From Dyadobacter sp. SG02 (GTDB taxonomy: Bacteria > Bacteroidota > Bacteroidia > Cytophagales > Spirosomataceae), in the NCBI RefSeq assembly GCF_900109045.1, contig NZ_FNYL01000001.1, positions 124,001 to 188,000 of the forward strand: a stretch of 64,000 bases of DNA. Reading direction: 5' to 3'. This document shows positions 7,849 through 17,161 of this stretch, piece after piece (the stretch's first letter is position 1; each line of letters begins with the position of its first letter). The notes beneath the pieces are model-generated. The model worked only from the letters and a program-made list of their open reading frames with translations, ran no database searches and had not been told where the DNA came from. The position numbers and the translations under genes are program-made.

Positions 7849-8244
7849 TCATTTCTTTTTGGCCTTCTGTGGCTTTGCAGCTTCCGCCAGCTCGTTTTCC
7901 TTCAAACGATATTCGACAATGCGTTTAATAAGGTCGAGCGGCAGCGGGTCTTTATCGGGTAATTGAAGCGCCGATTTGCTCATTTTGTATTTCGAGAGCT
8001 CGGTTTTGAACTCGTCGAGCAGTGCCTGGCTGTAAGGGTACGATAGCGAAATGTGGTTCGTCGCGCCCGAATAATAAATGAGAAACCCGAAATGCTTGTA
8101 AGCCGGGATCTGGTAACTGATCACCTCCTCTGCCTGCGGAGCCGCTTCCCGGATGGTTTTGCGAATGGCCGCCAGCCGCTCTTTTTTCTCACCCTGGAAT
8201 GTATCCTGATATTCGTCTACGGATTTAAAATCTGTTTTTGCCAT
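7849..8244 (-). CDS. DUF1801 (YdhG-like) family protein
   Basis: A 131-residue soluble protein with the family signature: an N-terminal helix (VDEYQDTF), then PQAEEVISYQIPAYKHFG, and the strand pair HISLSYPYS. It ends in a Lys-rich tail. DUF1801 proteins have an alpha/beta fold related to the frataxin-like/YdhG group, sometimes called iron chaperones, without firm function. The gene stands alone in its orientation with about 100 bp to each neighbour. Confidence 0.85.
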   Translation of the reverse strand: MAKTDFKSVDEYQDTFQGEKKERLAAIRKTIREAAPQAEEVISYQIPAYKHFGFLIYYSGATNHISLSYPYSQALLDEFKTELSKYKMSKSALQLPDKDPLPLDLIKRIVEYRLKENELAEAAKPQKAKKK

Positions 8245-8407
8245 GCCTGTTCCTTATATGATGGGTAAATTTGTATTAAAAGACTTGTAAACCTGCGATT
8301 TAACCGGTTCGGGAATTTTATTTAAGTAACCGATTAAGTATTAAAATACATTCTTAAATTATCACACATTATCAGGCGTTACCTGCTCACTACCGACAAT
8401 CTATTCC

Positions 8408-9772
8408 ATGAAAAGCTTTTACATATTGATGCTGATTGCAGTGCCGGTGTTGTTTTCGGGTTGTAAAAAAGACAAAGAAGTCGGGCCGGGAGAAAAGCCC
8501 ATCGACGGCCAGTTTCTGATATCGGCAAGGGTGCCGGGTGCCGCCAAAATAACGGTCGACAATGTCCGCAACTTCGTTCAGATTGTCCTTCCAGAACCTT
8601 TCGTTTCCGACATTGTCGACATCGAACTGGTCGTCTCGCCGGGAGCCGAACTGGAATTGAGTCCATGGACGCCACTTTACACACCAAGCCACGTTAAATA
8701 CTATTTCAAAGGCCTGCCGCCGGAGCATTTTACCATTTCACGAAACGCTAAGAGTAACAGCAAATCATATACCGTATATGTTCAACACGAAGGCCCTTTG
8801 GCCGCCGAGCTTACTTCCAGCTTTGATCTTTACGCATCAGGAACAAATAATGCTGACGGGCTAGCGAAAATCCGGATCAAATCCGGCCTCGGTTCGCTAC
8901 CGGAAACGCCGGATGGGGAACGGAGAATTACGCCTGTACTTGAAAACGGCTCGCGCAATGTGCATGCGGAAGGATTTTACGACGATGGGCTGGGCACAAT
9001 TTTCTTCGAAAGCATTTTAGGCCTGCTAGATGCGGAAGGAACGACACTGAGCTTGAAATTTGGCACCAAAACCTTTCAGTTTCCAGAAAAATTACAACTA
9101 AAAAGAGCACCCGCCGTGCTGTATGTTCCGCTGCCCGACCGCCTTTTCAAAGTTTTCCCCAGCGGGCAGAATGCCGCATTCGATGGCGGTATATTTCTGG
9201 ATTCTCAAAAATATACGCTAAAACTGCAAAATGACCCCGAAGGTCTGAATATCACCCTTCCCGCGGTCCCAAAAGGCGTCTCGACGCTCGAAACGCAGTT
9301 TCCCGCCAGCCTGCCCGACGGGCAATACAAGGTAGAATTTTTCGAAAATACACACATGCTCACGCGGGCCGCAATCGTTATCGCCCGGGATTCGACTATC
9401 AAGGCAATCGGGCAAGTGTGGACCGGTGGCCAAGGCATTCCGTGGGAGGAAATACAAAAAACGCAACCAGTAACCGTTACACGTGGACAGGAGCTTTTCG
9501 TGAATCCGTTTCCGGCGATTTTGGACGCTTCGACGCTACCATTCGATGACAAGAAGAAAGTCCCGGACCTTACATTAAAGCTAAATGGAAAAGTAACCCA
9601 GCTCCCGGCAACCGTCAAGGCTGATCCGCGGTATGCTGACAATTCGATGAGAATTTATTATGGTTCTTACCGGATTCCGGACAATTTATCGCCCGGCCTT
9701 TACGAAGCAGCGCTGGTTACCGGTTCAAAACAGCATTCATTGCCCTATTGGACCAAAATTGAAGTCCGCTGA
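8408..9772 (+). CDS. predicted lipoprotein with Ig-like/beta-sandwich domains
   Basis: The 454-residue protein starts with a lipoprotein signal peptide ending in LFSGC, so Cys19 would be acylated, and is followed by a charged KKDKE linker. The rest is beta-rich, without membrane spans, and includes about four segments that look like repeated surface-exposed sandwich domains. I do not recognise a catalytic motif. The composition is that of Bacteroidota outer-membrane lipoproteins with IPT/Ig-like modules. It ends 3 bp before the convergent hybrid kinase gene, leaving no room for a separate terminator. Confidence 0.75.
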   Translation: MKSFYILMLIAVPVLFSGCKKDKEVGPGEKPIDGQFLISARVPGAAKITVDNVRNFVQIVLPEPFVSDIVDIELVVSPGAELELSPWTPLYTPSHVKYYFKGLPPEHFTISRNAKSNSKSYTVYVQHEGPLAAELTSSFDLYASGTNNADGLAKIRIKSGLGSLPETPDGERRITPVLENGSRNVHAEGFYDDGLGTIFFESILGLLDAEGTTLSLKFGTKTFQFPEKLQLKRAPAVLYVPLPDRLFKVFPSGQNAAFDGGIFLDSQKYTLKLQNDPEGLNITLPAVPKGVSTLETQFPASLPDGQYKVEFFENTHMLTRAAIVIARDSTIKAIGQVWTGGQGIPWEEIQKTQPVTVTRGQELFVNPFPAILDASTLPFDDKKKVPDLTLKLNGKVTQLPATVKADPRYADNSMRIYYGSYRIPDNLSPGLYEAALVTGSKQHSLPYWTKIEVR

Positions 9773-9775
9773 TTG

Positions 9776-11902
9776 CTAGTTATTCCACCTGTTTTCTCCT
9801 AAAACCACTCCTAAAACCGACAAAAACTCCTTCTCGGAAAAAGGCTTGCTCAATACACCATTAATACCGAGATCCGCATAAAAATCCTTGTCCCGGTCGG
9901 AAAGATCGCCGGTGAAACCTACCACCGGTATGGATGCTTTCAGTGGATCGGCATTGGTGCGGATTTGGCGGGTCAGTTCGGAGCCGTCCATTCCGGGCAT
10001 ATTGATGTCGGTAATCACCAGGTCGTAGGGCTGCTTCTCGAAAAGTTCGAGCGCGTCGTCGCCAGAGGCAACGAGGTCGTAGAAAAGACCATGCTTTTCG
10101 AGTAACCGGCTCATCAGGACGAGGTTCAGCTTGGTATCGTCGGCCACAAGCACTTTTTTGCCCTGCAACCGGACTTGTGTAACAGCGGGGGATTGCGTTT
10201 GAACAGGTTTCAGTTTTTCGGCTCCCCGCATCGGGATCGCCAGTCTGAACTCCGACCCTTTTCCCAAAACGCTATCCACCGAGATTTTGCCACCATGCAG
10301 CTCCACGATCCGCTTGCAGATCGCCAACCCCAGCCCCGTGCCCTGCTTTCCTACCGAAGGGCCATCGATCTGACTGAAATCTTCGAAAATTTCCTTCAAA
10401 TGCTCCTGCGCAATGCCAATTCCCGAATCTTTAACCCTGATTTTGAGATATTTTTTTTGTCCCTCAGCACTTTCCAGATTTGCTTCCACCAACACTTTAC
10501 CATGCGCCGGCGTAAACTTGACCGCATTACTCAGCAGGTTGATTACCACCTGCTTGATCCTGAATTCGTCCCCCAGAAGGCAGACCGACTGACCGATGTT
10601 AATTTTAGATATAATTTCAATATCCTTTTCCCCGGCGAGCACACTCATTAATGCCACTACTTCATTGATCAGCTCCACCGGGTTAAATGCCTGGTATTGC
10701 AGCGTCAGTTTGCCCCGTTCCAGCTTGGAAAAATCGAGCAGGTCGTTCACCAGTGTAAGCAAAATCCGTGACGAGGTTTGAATCGCTTCAACGCTTTCCT
10801 TCATCTGACCTTCGAGGCGATCGGAATCCATGAGCTGGGAAAACCCGATGATCGCATTCAGCGGCGTCCTGATCTCGTGCGTGACGTGCGCGAGGAATTC
10901 CCCCTTGTTTCGGGCCGTCTCTGTTGCCATCGCGGCGTATTTGACGATCGTAACGTCGTTGCGGTATAATTTGACGAGGTTACGGATGATGATGATCGTC
11001 ATCAGCAACACCACAATAGCCCCTGCCCAAAATAGGTGGTTTACCTCCTCGAACTTATCGGAAGTTTCCGTCAACAGCAGCCTCCTGAACTCCCTCGCTT
11101 TTTCTTCCTCGGCTGCTTTCAGTGATTTAAGGGTCCATTGCAGATTAGCAAACAGTTCTCCATTGAGGAACAACAGCTTTTGTTCTGCTTCATTCAGTTG
11201 TCTTTTTACCCGATCGTATTCCTCGTAACGGCTCAAATCAAGTTCGCGTGCGAGCAGGTAAGGCATCACCAGCGAATCGCGCTGGATAATCACTTTCGTT
11301 TTTTGCTGGGTAACCTCTTCGTCCGGTTTGTTCTTGATCGCGTCGGCCAGCCGTTTGAAAAGCCCTCGTTTCTTCTTTTTAGGATCTTCCAAAACAATGG
11401 AATCCACCTTGGACGTCTTTTTTACGCGAATGGGCGGCGGCTTGGGTTTGGATTGCTCCTGCTGGATCTGTTCTGCACGCTGCACAGAGAGGGCAAAAAG
11501 GCTGTCGACCATGATTTTCATCCTGATAAATTCCTCGTTGCTCTCCCGCTTGCTCGCCATCAGCCCCGACAATCCCGAAGAATGGTTCGAACGCTCGGTT
11601 TCAAAATCGTTCAAAATATTGGCCACGGTTTGGAGCTGGCCTGTAAACGCCTTCAGATAAGCGGAATCCTGCGTGATGATAAAAAGCCTGCTGTTGTTCT
11701 CGGCCACATAGAGCAGCGAAATGCAGGTATCGACCTTCTGGTAGCCATTCATATCCTTGCGGAGCTCCTGGATGTTCTCGCGGATCGTCTGCGATTTGCC
11801 CCGCGTGAGCAGGAGCATGAACACAAATGAGCCCAATATGATAACCAGCAGGATGGTCCAGATAAAAAATGCCCTGGATAAGGTTCGGAAAGGTATTTTC
11901 AT
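9776..11902 (-). CDS. hybrid sensor histidine kinase / response regulator
   Basis: A 708-residue membrane kinase. TM1 is at about 10-33 and TM2 at about 291-309, flanking a roughly 255-residue periplasmic sensor region that carries a Pro/Lys-rich insert (151-200) between helical segments. Next come HisKA with THEIRTPLNAI (His342), HATPase (NLLSNAVKFT, DSGIGIAQE, GTGLGLAIC) and a C-terminal receiver (VADD acidic pair, ITDINMPGMDG phospho-Asp). The frame is open upstream to 11971, but that would put the first codons on a -7-like element (11969-11976), and the ATG at 11902 gives a clean signal-anchor start. No partner regulator is adjacent, so output is probably phosphorelay to a distant protein. 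Confidence 0.9.
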   Translation of the reverse strand: MKIPFRTLSRAFFIWTILLVIILGSFVFMLLLTRGKSQTIRENIQELRKDMNGYQKVDTCISLLYVAENNSRLFIITQDSAYLKAFTGQLQTVANILNDFETERSNHSSGLSGLMASKRESNEEFIRMKIMVDSLFALSVQRAEQIQQEQSKPKPPPIRVKKTSKVDSIVLEDPKKKKRGLFKRLADAIKNKPDEEVTQQKTKVIIQRDSLVMPYLLARELDLSRYEEYDRVKRQLNEAEQKLLFLNGELFANLQWTLKSLKAAEEEKAREFRRLLLTETSDKFEEVNHLFWAGAIVVLLMTIIIIRNLVKLYRNDVTIVKYAAMATETARNKGEFLAHVTHEIRTPLNAIIGFSQLMDSDRLEGQMKESVEAIQTSSRILLTLVNDLLDFSKLERGKLTLQYQAFNPVELINEVVALMSVLAGEKDIEIISKINIGQSVCLLGDEFRIKQVVINLLSNAVKFTPAHGKVLVEANLESAEGQKKYLKIRVKDSGIGIAQEHLKEIFEDFSQIDGPSVGKQGTGLGLAICKRIVELHGGKISVDSVLGKGSEFRLAIPMRGAEKLKPVQTQSPAVTQVRLQGKKVLVADDTKLNLVLMSRLLEKHGLFYDLVASGDDALELFEKQPYDLVITDINMPGMDGSELTRQIRTNADPLKASIPVVGFTGDLSDRDKDFYADLGINGVLSKPFSEKEFLSVLGVVLGENRWNN

Positions 11903-11968
11903 TATGTGTAAGTCTGTCGATTTACCCCTGCTTTCCTGGAAAACCGATATTTTGAGGGTTGTTTTAGA

Positions 11969-11976
11969 CAAAGGTA
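11969..11976 (-). promoter_or_regulatory. candidate -7 element for the hybrid kinase
   Basis: On the minus strand this reads TACCTTTG, a full match to TAnnTTTG. It lies 66 bp before the ATG at 11902. The nearest TTTG (minus strand, 11992-11989) is only 12 bp away, closer than the usual 19-20, so the -33 part is uncertain. Confidence 0.35.
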
Positions 11977-12063
11977 AAAAAGCGGATACAAAACACTGCC
12001 ATGCCCGTCGTCTATTATTTAGTTTACCAAACCTCAGTAATGAGTTACACTTGTTTGCTATCC

Positions 12064-12831
12064 TTACGTTTCAAGCCATGCCTTGAATGCAGGGGCCTTT
12101 TCCCTGCTCACGACCACCTCCTGAGAGGTTTGCGGGCGGAGTTCTATTTTTAGCTTACCATTAAAATAGGTGTGAATTTTCTGAATGGCGTTGATGCGGG
12201 CAATGAACTGGCGGTTGAGGCGAAAAAAATTCAGCGGGTCTACCAGCGATTCCAGCTCTTCCAGCTTGTAATCCACCAGATATTGCCGACCGTCGGTAGC
12301 TACGAGGCAGGCCATTTCATTGGCTGTGTAAAAATAGGCGACGTGTTCCTGGTTGACCGGGATCAACTGTTCCCCGTTTTTAACGAGAAACCGCGTTTTG
12401 AAAGGGCGCTTGGTCATTTCAAGACTATCGAGCAGCGTTTCCACCTTCCTTGCATAAGCTTTGGGCGAAAAATCCTCCCTGATATTCTCATATTTCCGGA
12501 TCGCCTCCGCCAGTTCGGGGGCCTTGATCGGTTTCAGGAGATAATCGATGCTTTTGACGCGGAACGCCTTGATCGCGTATTCGTCGTACGAAGTGGTAAA
12601 AATGATCGGGCTATGCGCGGGAAATTCCTCGAATATCTGGAAACTCAGGCCGTCGGCCAGCTGAATATCGGAAAAAATGAGGTCCACCGGCTCCGCATTC
12701 GCGAACCATTTCCGGCCTGCTTCAACGCTGTCGAGCACAGCACACACTTCCATGCGCGGATCGAGCTTTTTGATCAGCTTTTCCAGCCTTTCCGCTGCCG
12801 GGTATTCGTCTTCAATAATCAGTATTTTCAT
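12064..12831 (-). CDS. LytR/AlgR-type (LytTR) response regulator
   Basis: A 255-residue regulator with an N-terminal receiver (E7/D8 acidic pair, phospho-acceptor D55 in FSDIQLADG, Thr/Ser and KPI motif) and a C-terminal LytTR DNA-binding domain (about 150-255), including the HVAYFYTANEM strand and the FFRLNRQFIARI recognition segment. LytTR proteins bind imperfect direct repeats upstream of their targets. It follows its kinase gene by 34 bp on the minus strand and is surely co-transcribed with it. Confidence 0.93.
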   Translation of the reverse strand: MKILIIEDEYPAAERLEKLIKKLDPRMEVCAVLDSVEAGRKWFANAEPVDLIFSDIQLADGLSFQIFEEFPAHSPIIFTTSYDEYAIKAFRVKSIDYLLKPIKAPELAEAIRKYENIREDFSPKAYARKVETLLDSLEMTKRPFKTRFLVKNGEQLIPVNQEHVAYFYTANEMACLVATDGRQYLVDYKLEELESLVDPLNFFRLNRQFIARINAIQKIHTYFNGKLKIELRPQTSQEVVVSREKAPAFKAWLET

Positions 12832-12865
12832 AGCAATCGGGCGGCAACCGCCCCGGTGTCATTAT

Positions 12866-13894
12866 TTATTCTGCCAGCTGCCCCAGCAGCGGGATTTTCA
12901 CTATAAAGCGCACTTCATCGCGGGTAACTACCACTTCCCGGTCGGTCAGCAGGTTGTACCGGTTGATAATATTCTGCAACCCCACACGCGTCGACTTTTC
13001 GAGAATGGTTTTCTCCGAAATGTTATTCTCGACAGCCAGATACCCGCCGTTTTCCTCCCGGATCGCGATATGCAACGGGTTCTCGCGCGAGGCCGCATTG
13101 TGTTTGATCGCATTCTCGATCAGCATTTGCAGGCTCAGTGGCGTAACATGCTGTGTCAATGCAGCCGGGGAAAGGTGTTTTTCGACCTGCAAATTTTCCC
13201 GGAAACGGATTTTATTCAAATACACGTAAGCATCCACAAACGCTATTTCCTCACTCAGCATCACTGTGTTTTTGTTGCGGCTCACGAGCACATACCGGTA
13301 CACGTCCGACAACCTTTCGAGGTAATCCTGCGCGGCGGTATTCTCATCGTCAATCAACGCCGCGAGCGTATTCATACTATTGAACAGAAAATGCGGGTCC
13401 AGCTGATTTTTAAGCACTTCCAACTGCGACTGCACATTTTCGCGCATCAGCGCTTCCGTTTTCCGTACATTCATTTTCCAGGCATCAAAAAAGTAAACCG
13501 CCTCATAAACCAGGTAAACGATCACCGTAGGCACAATGCTGATCCGAAAACCCATTGCGAGCGCGCTCACATGGTAAACCGGTTTGTAATAAAGCTCATC
13601 GAGCAGCAACGATACCAGGAACACATACGCTACCGCCAGTACCGCCTCCGCAGCCACCCGCCTGCCCGTCTGCCCGTATTCCGGAAAAATGCGGCGCATC
13701 CAGGTGATAATGTGCCGGTTGCCTTCCCAGAATGTGAGCGTCAGCAACGTAGAAAAAAGCACGCTGAGAAAGAAATGCCGGCTTAGTTTCAGGAATTCGT
13801 CGAAGTTGATCATCAACGCAATGGCTATTCCCATGAGCGGGATGCCAATGATCCGCCATTTCCTGTCGTTGAGCGTATAAGCCTTTTCTTTCAT
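12866..13894 (-). CDS. LytS-type sensor histidine kinase (His_kinase family)
   Basis: A 342-residue protein with four to five hydrophobic segments in the first 150 residues and no large extracytoplasmic domain. The conserved QLDPHFLFNSMNTLAAL motif holds the phospho-accepting His, and a degenerate HATPase follows (IENAIKHN N-box, GLQNIINRY G-box). A TTG seven codons upstream (13915) is also in frame, but the ATG at 13894 is preferred. Partner of the LytTR regulator 34 bp downstream. No ligand domain is visible, so the stimulus is unknown; the neighbouring TonB receptor gene, 49 bp upstream on the same strand, is a possible target. Confidence 0.9.
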   Translation of the reverse strand: MKEKAYTLNDRKWRIIGIPLMGIAIALMINFDEFLKLSRHFFLSVLFSTLLTLTFWEGNRHIITWMRRIFPEYGQTGRRVAAEAVLAVAYVFLVSLLLDELYYKPVYHVSALAMGFRISIVPTVIVYLVYEAVYFFDAWKMNVRKTEALMRENVQSQLEVLKNQLDPHFLFNSMNTLAALIDDENTAAQDYLERLSDVYRYVLVSRNKNTVMLSEEIAFVDAYVYLNKIRFRENLQVEKHLSPAALTQHVTPLSLQMLIENAIKHNAASRENPLHIAIREENGGYLAVENNISEKTILEKSTRVGLQNIINRYNLLTDREVVVTRDEVRFIVKIPLLGQLAE

Positions 13895-13942
13895 CGGAAG
13901 TGATTTGGCGGTCAAACTAATCGTTTACCCGCCAAATTTCAA

Positions 13943-16318
13943 TTAAAATGTGTACCTGAAATAAGGTACCGGGAAAAACGGCTGTTGGTATTGGTTTACG
14001 AGCTCGTTGGTCCGCGGGTTATAGGTTTGCTGAAAAATGTTTTTGCGGGCGGTTACGTTCTGCAAGTCCATCGAAAACTCCATAGTGCTCCGGCGCATTT
14101 CGCGGCGGTAGGAAAAGCGGATATCCGTCCTGAAATAGGCACTTTGTCGGAGCGAGTAAGCACGGTTTTCGTCGTAAACAGCCGCGCCTCGCACCCGCGA
14201 CGCGCCCAGGTTAAGCGGCGTGATGTATTTGCCACCTACGAGCGACGTCTTGATATTGGCGCTCAGAATGTTGCTGGCACCAAACCGGAACTCTTTCCCT
14301 CCGAGCACATTCAGTACATATTTGGTGTTGAAGGCGGTATTGCGCTCCACTTTATCGCTGCCTTTATATTTCGAATCGAACAATGAAGTCGTGAAGAGGA
14401 AATAGTAGCCTTTGTTAAAATACCTTTCCAAAGTAAGCTCGACGCCCATATTGCGGCCAGAGCCCTGGTTCACCAGGCTATCGCGATCCGACGGACCGAA
14501 AGAGGCGCCCATATTCAATGCGGAATAGGTAGACGCCCGCCGCTCAACCGGCACGTCGAGCAAATGCTGATAATATGGCTCGATTTTCAACAACAGGTTT
14601 TCAGTCAACCGGTTCTGATAGCTCAGCACAAAGTGGTGGCTTTTGGTAAAACCCAGGTCCTTGTTCGTCCGCACCGGCCCCGACTCGCCTGGCGTTTGTA
14701 CAAAATAGGTGTAAATATTCTGCGCCTGACTATTCAAGCCGTAGCCGACACTTACCGATTGCCCTTTGCCGAATGCATACTGCAACCCTGCCCGAGGCTC
14801 GACAGCCACATGATTATTCAAATTATAATGCTGAAAATGAAGGCCGGTTGTAAAGATCAATTCCTGCGTAACACGATATTTCCATTGCGCATACGCCTGC
14901 GTGAGCACTGTTTTCTCTCCACTCACATTGGCGCGGATGGTGTCGATCTTCCCGCCCTGGTAAAGCGAGCGGCTGTATAAATCGAAGTCGAGCAAATCCA
15001 CCGTTACACCTCCGTAGAGACTGCTTTTTGCATTCATTTTATGCCTTACATTCAACACCGCCGAATATTTGGAAGTATTGTATTTCGCTTCGCCGCTCAG
15101 AAAAGCCTCTCGCGCCGGATTGCTGATGGAGTCCCCGCTGAACCGCTCGCGCGTGGTGCTCATGCCTAATGTCAGTTTCGCGAAAGTTTTGGGAGTAAGA
15201 TTGTGTTCATAGGCCAATCCGAAAATGTGGGTACCGTATTTCACACGCATATTCGTGTTTTCGGTGCCGTACATATTGCTGAGCGTCGTATCCACCTCAT
15301 TGCCGAGGAAATTCACGTCGCTGCTGCCGGTTATGCCAAACAGCGTCAGTTTCCCCTTGGTACCAGTCGGCACGGCTACTTTGAAGTTCAGGTCCTGGTA
15401 ATCGGGAATGGCTGTACCGGTTCCGAACTGCAAACCAAGCGCTTTGAAGAGTCCGAGCGTGGAATAGCGGTAATTCAAAAGGAACGACGCCTTGGAATTT
15501 TTGGAAAACGGTCCTTCGGCACCCAGTTCAAAACCGTTGAAGCCTACCTGCCCCATCAGTTCATGTTTCTGATTATTGCCTTCGCGGAGTTGCAAGTCAA
15601 ATACCGCCGCGAGGGCATTACCGTACTGAGCCGGAAAGGCGCCGGTAAGAAAGTCGGATTTACCGAGGACGTTGTTGTTCAGCATGCTCACCGGCCCACC
15701 AGTGGCCGCGAACGAGCCGAAATGGTTAGGATTGGGGATATTCAGGCCTTCCAGCTGCCATAATGTGCCCGACGGCGAGTTTCCGCGGACTACGATGTCA
15801 TTCCGTGAATCGTCGCCCGACACCACCCCCGCAAAGTTAGCCGCCATCCGCGACGGATCGCCCAGCGCACCGGCATACCGCTTGGTATCGTCCACATTGA
15901 ACGACCGCCCGCTTACCAGCGATAGTTCGTTATTGGTTTTGGTCTTGTCGTTCTTGCGATCGGCCGTCACTACCACTTCGTCGAGATTCTGCACCGATTC
16001 GGTCAGGGTTACATTCAAAACAACCTCTTTACCAGCCGTCACCACAATATTGGACAGTCGCTGCGGCTCATACCCTACCATCGTAATCTGAAATGACTGA
16101 CGTCCCATCGGTACGCCGTCAATGCTGAAATCACCCCGAATATCAGTTATCGCACCGACGGGGCTTGCCCCGGCCTCCCGGATCAGCAGAATCGACGCCC
16201 CGATCACCGGCGATTTTGAAACTTCGTCGCGGACATTCCCGCGGATTGTCTGCGTGCCTTCCTGTGCGTAGAGGTTGGCAGCGAAAAGAAATGTCATGGC
16301 TAATAGTAATGCTTTCAT
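13943..16318 (-). CDS. TonB-dependent receptor with carboxypeptidase-like regulatory N-domain
   Basis: A 791-residue outer-membrane receptor. The signal peptide (1-18, ending LYAQ) is followed by a carboxypeptidase-regulatory-like beta-sandwich (about 20-110, with GNVRDEV...PVIGASI) and a plug domain whose start has the TonB-box-like LDEVVVTADR. The beta-barrel ends in the aromatic YFRYTF expected for BamA recognition. There is no STN domain, so it would not signal through a FecR-type protein in the classical way. It diverges from the ECF sigma factor at 16536 and shares its 217-bp intergenic region. The substrate is unknown. Confidence 0.9.
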   Translation of the reverse strand: MKALLLAMTFLFAANLYAQEGTQTIRGNVRDEVSKSPVIGASILLIREAGASPVGAITDIRGDFSIDGVPMGRQSFQITMVGYEPQRLSNIVVTAGKEVVLNVTLTESVQNLDEVVVTADRKNDKTKTNNELSLVSGRSFNVDDTKRYAGALGDPSRMAANFAGVVSGDDSRNDIVVRGNSPSGTLWQLEGLNIPNPNHFGSFAATGGPVSMLNNNVLGKSDFLTGAFPAQYGNALAAVFDLQLREGNNQKHELMGQVGFNGFELGAEGPFSKNSKASFLLNYRYSTLGLFKALGLQFGTGTAIPDYQDLNFKVAVPTGTKGKLTLFGITGSSDVNFLGNEVDTTLSNMYGTENTNMRVKYGTHIFGLAYEHNLTPKTFAKLTLGMSTTRERFSGDSISNPAREAFLSGEAKYNTSKYSAVLNVRHKMNAKSSLYGGVTVDLLDFDLYSRSLYQGGKIDTIRANVSGEKTVLTQAYAQWKYRVTQELIFTTGLHFQHYNLNNHVAVEPRAGLQYAFGKGQSVSVGYGLNSQAQNIYTYFVQTPGESGPVRTNKDLGFTKSHHFVLSYQNRLTENLLLKIEPYYQHLLDVPVERRASTYSALNMGASFGPSDRDSLVNQGSGRNMGVELTLERYFNKGYYFLFTTSLFDSKYKGSDKVERNTAFNTKYVLNVLGGKEFRFGASNILSANIKTSLVGGKYITPLNLGASRVRGAAVYDENRAYSLRQSAYFRTDIRFSYRREMRRSTMEFSMDLQNVTARKNIFQQTYNPRTNELVNQYQQPFFPVPYFRYTF

Positions 16319-16471
16319 TGGCTAAATTTTATGAATTGATGCATCAAAACTCTCCATAACACCTTGTGTTTGAAATACCGGGGGCGGCCAACCGTACGGA
16401 TTTCAGGGTGAAGCGGTGGCAGGGTTCGGGGAATCGTTGACGGCATTCCCCGAGGCGCACCATCAAACTTA

Positions 16472-16504
16472 TTTGGACTTATTATAAACAAAGGATTATA
16501 TTTG
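16472..16504 (+). promoter_or_regulatory. Bacteroidota-type promoter for the ECF sigma gene
   Basis: A TTTG at 16472-16475 and TATATTTG at 16497-16504 are separated by 21 bp, close to the TTTG-N19-TAnnTTTG pattern of the Bacteroidota housekeeping sigma factor. Transcription would start about 25 bp before the ATG at 16536. Confidence 0.55.
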
Positions 16505-16535
16505 CCTCATCGATTCCGCTCGCGCCCACGATTGC

Positions 16536-17075
16536 ATGACTGCCAATACTACCGATAACGCTCCTTTCCGGATAGACGAAACGTCTTTCAAGCAGATCTA
16601 TCTAGCCCATTGGGAGAAGGTGTATGCGGTGTGCTACAACACCGTCCGCGACCCGGAGCCTGCGAAAGGAATGGTGCAGGAAATCTTCAAATCGCTTTGG
16701 GAACGGAAGGACGAGCTGGAAATTACCACTTCCGTAGAGCGTTACCTGCTCCGTTCCGCCAAATTCAAGGTTTTCGAATACCTCCGAAATACGAAATCCC
16801 GGAAGGAACACAATGAGATCGCATTTGCAGACTACTGCGACCGCACGCATTGCACCGAAAACGACATTCTCTATAACAACCTCAAAAGCAAAGTCGACGA
16901 CCTGGTCGACACGCTGCCGTGCCAATGCCGGCGCGTCTACAAAATGAGCCGTGAAGAGGGCCTTAGCAACAAGGAAATCGCCTCAGCACTGCTGATCTCC
17001 GAGCGGGCCGTAGAGTACCACATTACCAGGGCGCTCTCGACACTCCGCGCCAACCTCACTGAATATATGCACTAG
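16536..17075 (+). CDS. ECF (sigma-70 family) RNA polymerase sigma factor
   Basis: A 179-residue protein with sigma region 2 (about 20-90, WEKVYAVCYNTVRDP and VQEIFKSLWERKD) and region 4 (about 120-175, LSNKEIASALLISERAVEYH helix-turn-helix). This is the FecI-like branch common in Bacteroidota. The anti-sigma gene follows after 86 bp. With the divergent TonB receptor on one side and a DUF4374 lipoprotein, PepSY protein and TonB receptor on the other, the likely regulon is an iron or siderophore uptake locus. Confidence 0.92.
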   Translation: MTANTTDNAPFRIDETSFKQIYLAHWEKVYAVCYNTVRDPEPAKGMVQEIFKSLWERKDELEITTSVERYLLRSAKFKVFEYLRNTKSRKEHNEIAFADYCDRTHCTENDILYNNLKSKVDDLVDTLPCQCRRVYKMSREEGLSNKEIASALLISERAVEYHITRALSTLRANLTEYMH

Positions 17076-17161
17076 AATCGCCGGTGCGGCTTACGGCTAA
17101 ACTCAATTTATGCTACTTTTACTTTCAGGAAGCATCACCAACAGAACTGTGGAGTACTTGA

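Noticed and set aside
12677..13786. 369-codon open frame antisense to the LytS/LytTR genes
   Set aside because: High-GC antisense shadow; its translation is His/Arg/Gln-rich, and the minus-strand genes are clear.
16319..16471. Possible minus-strand promoter for the TonB receptor (GAGTTTTG near 16340)
   Set aside because: One mismatch in the -7 and no matching -33 element at the right distance.
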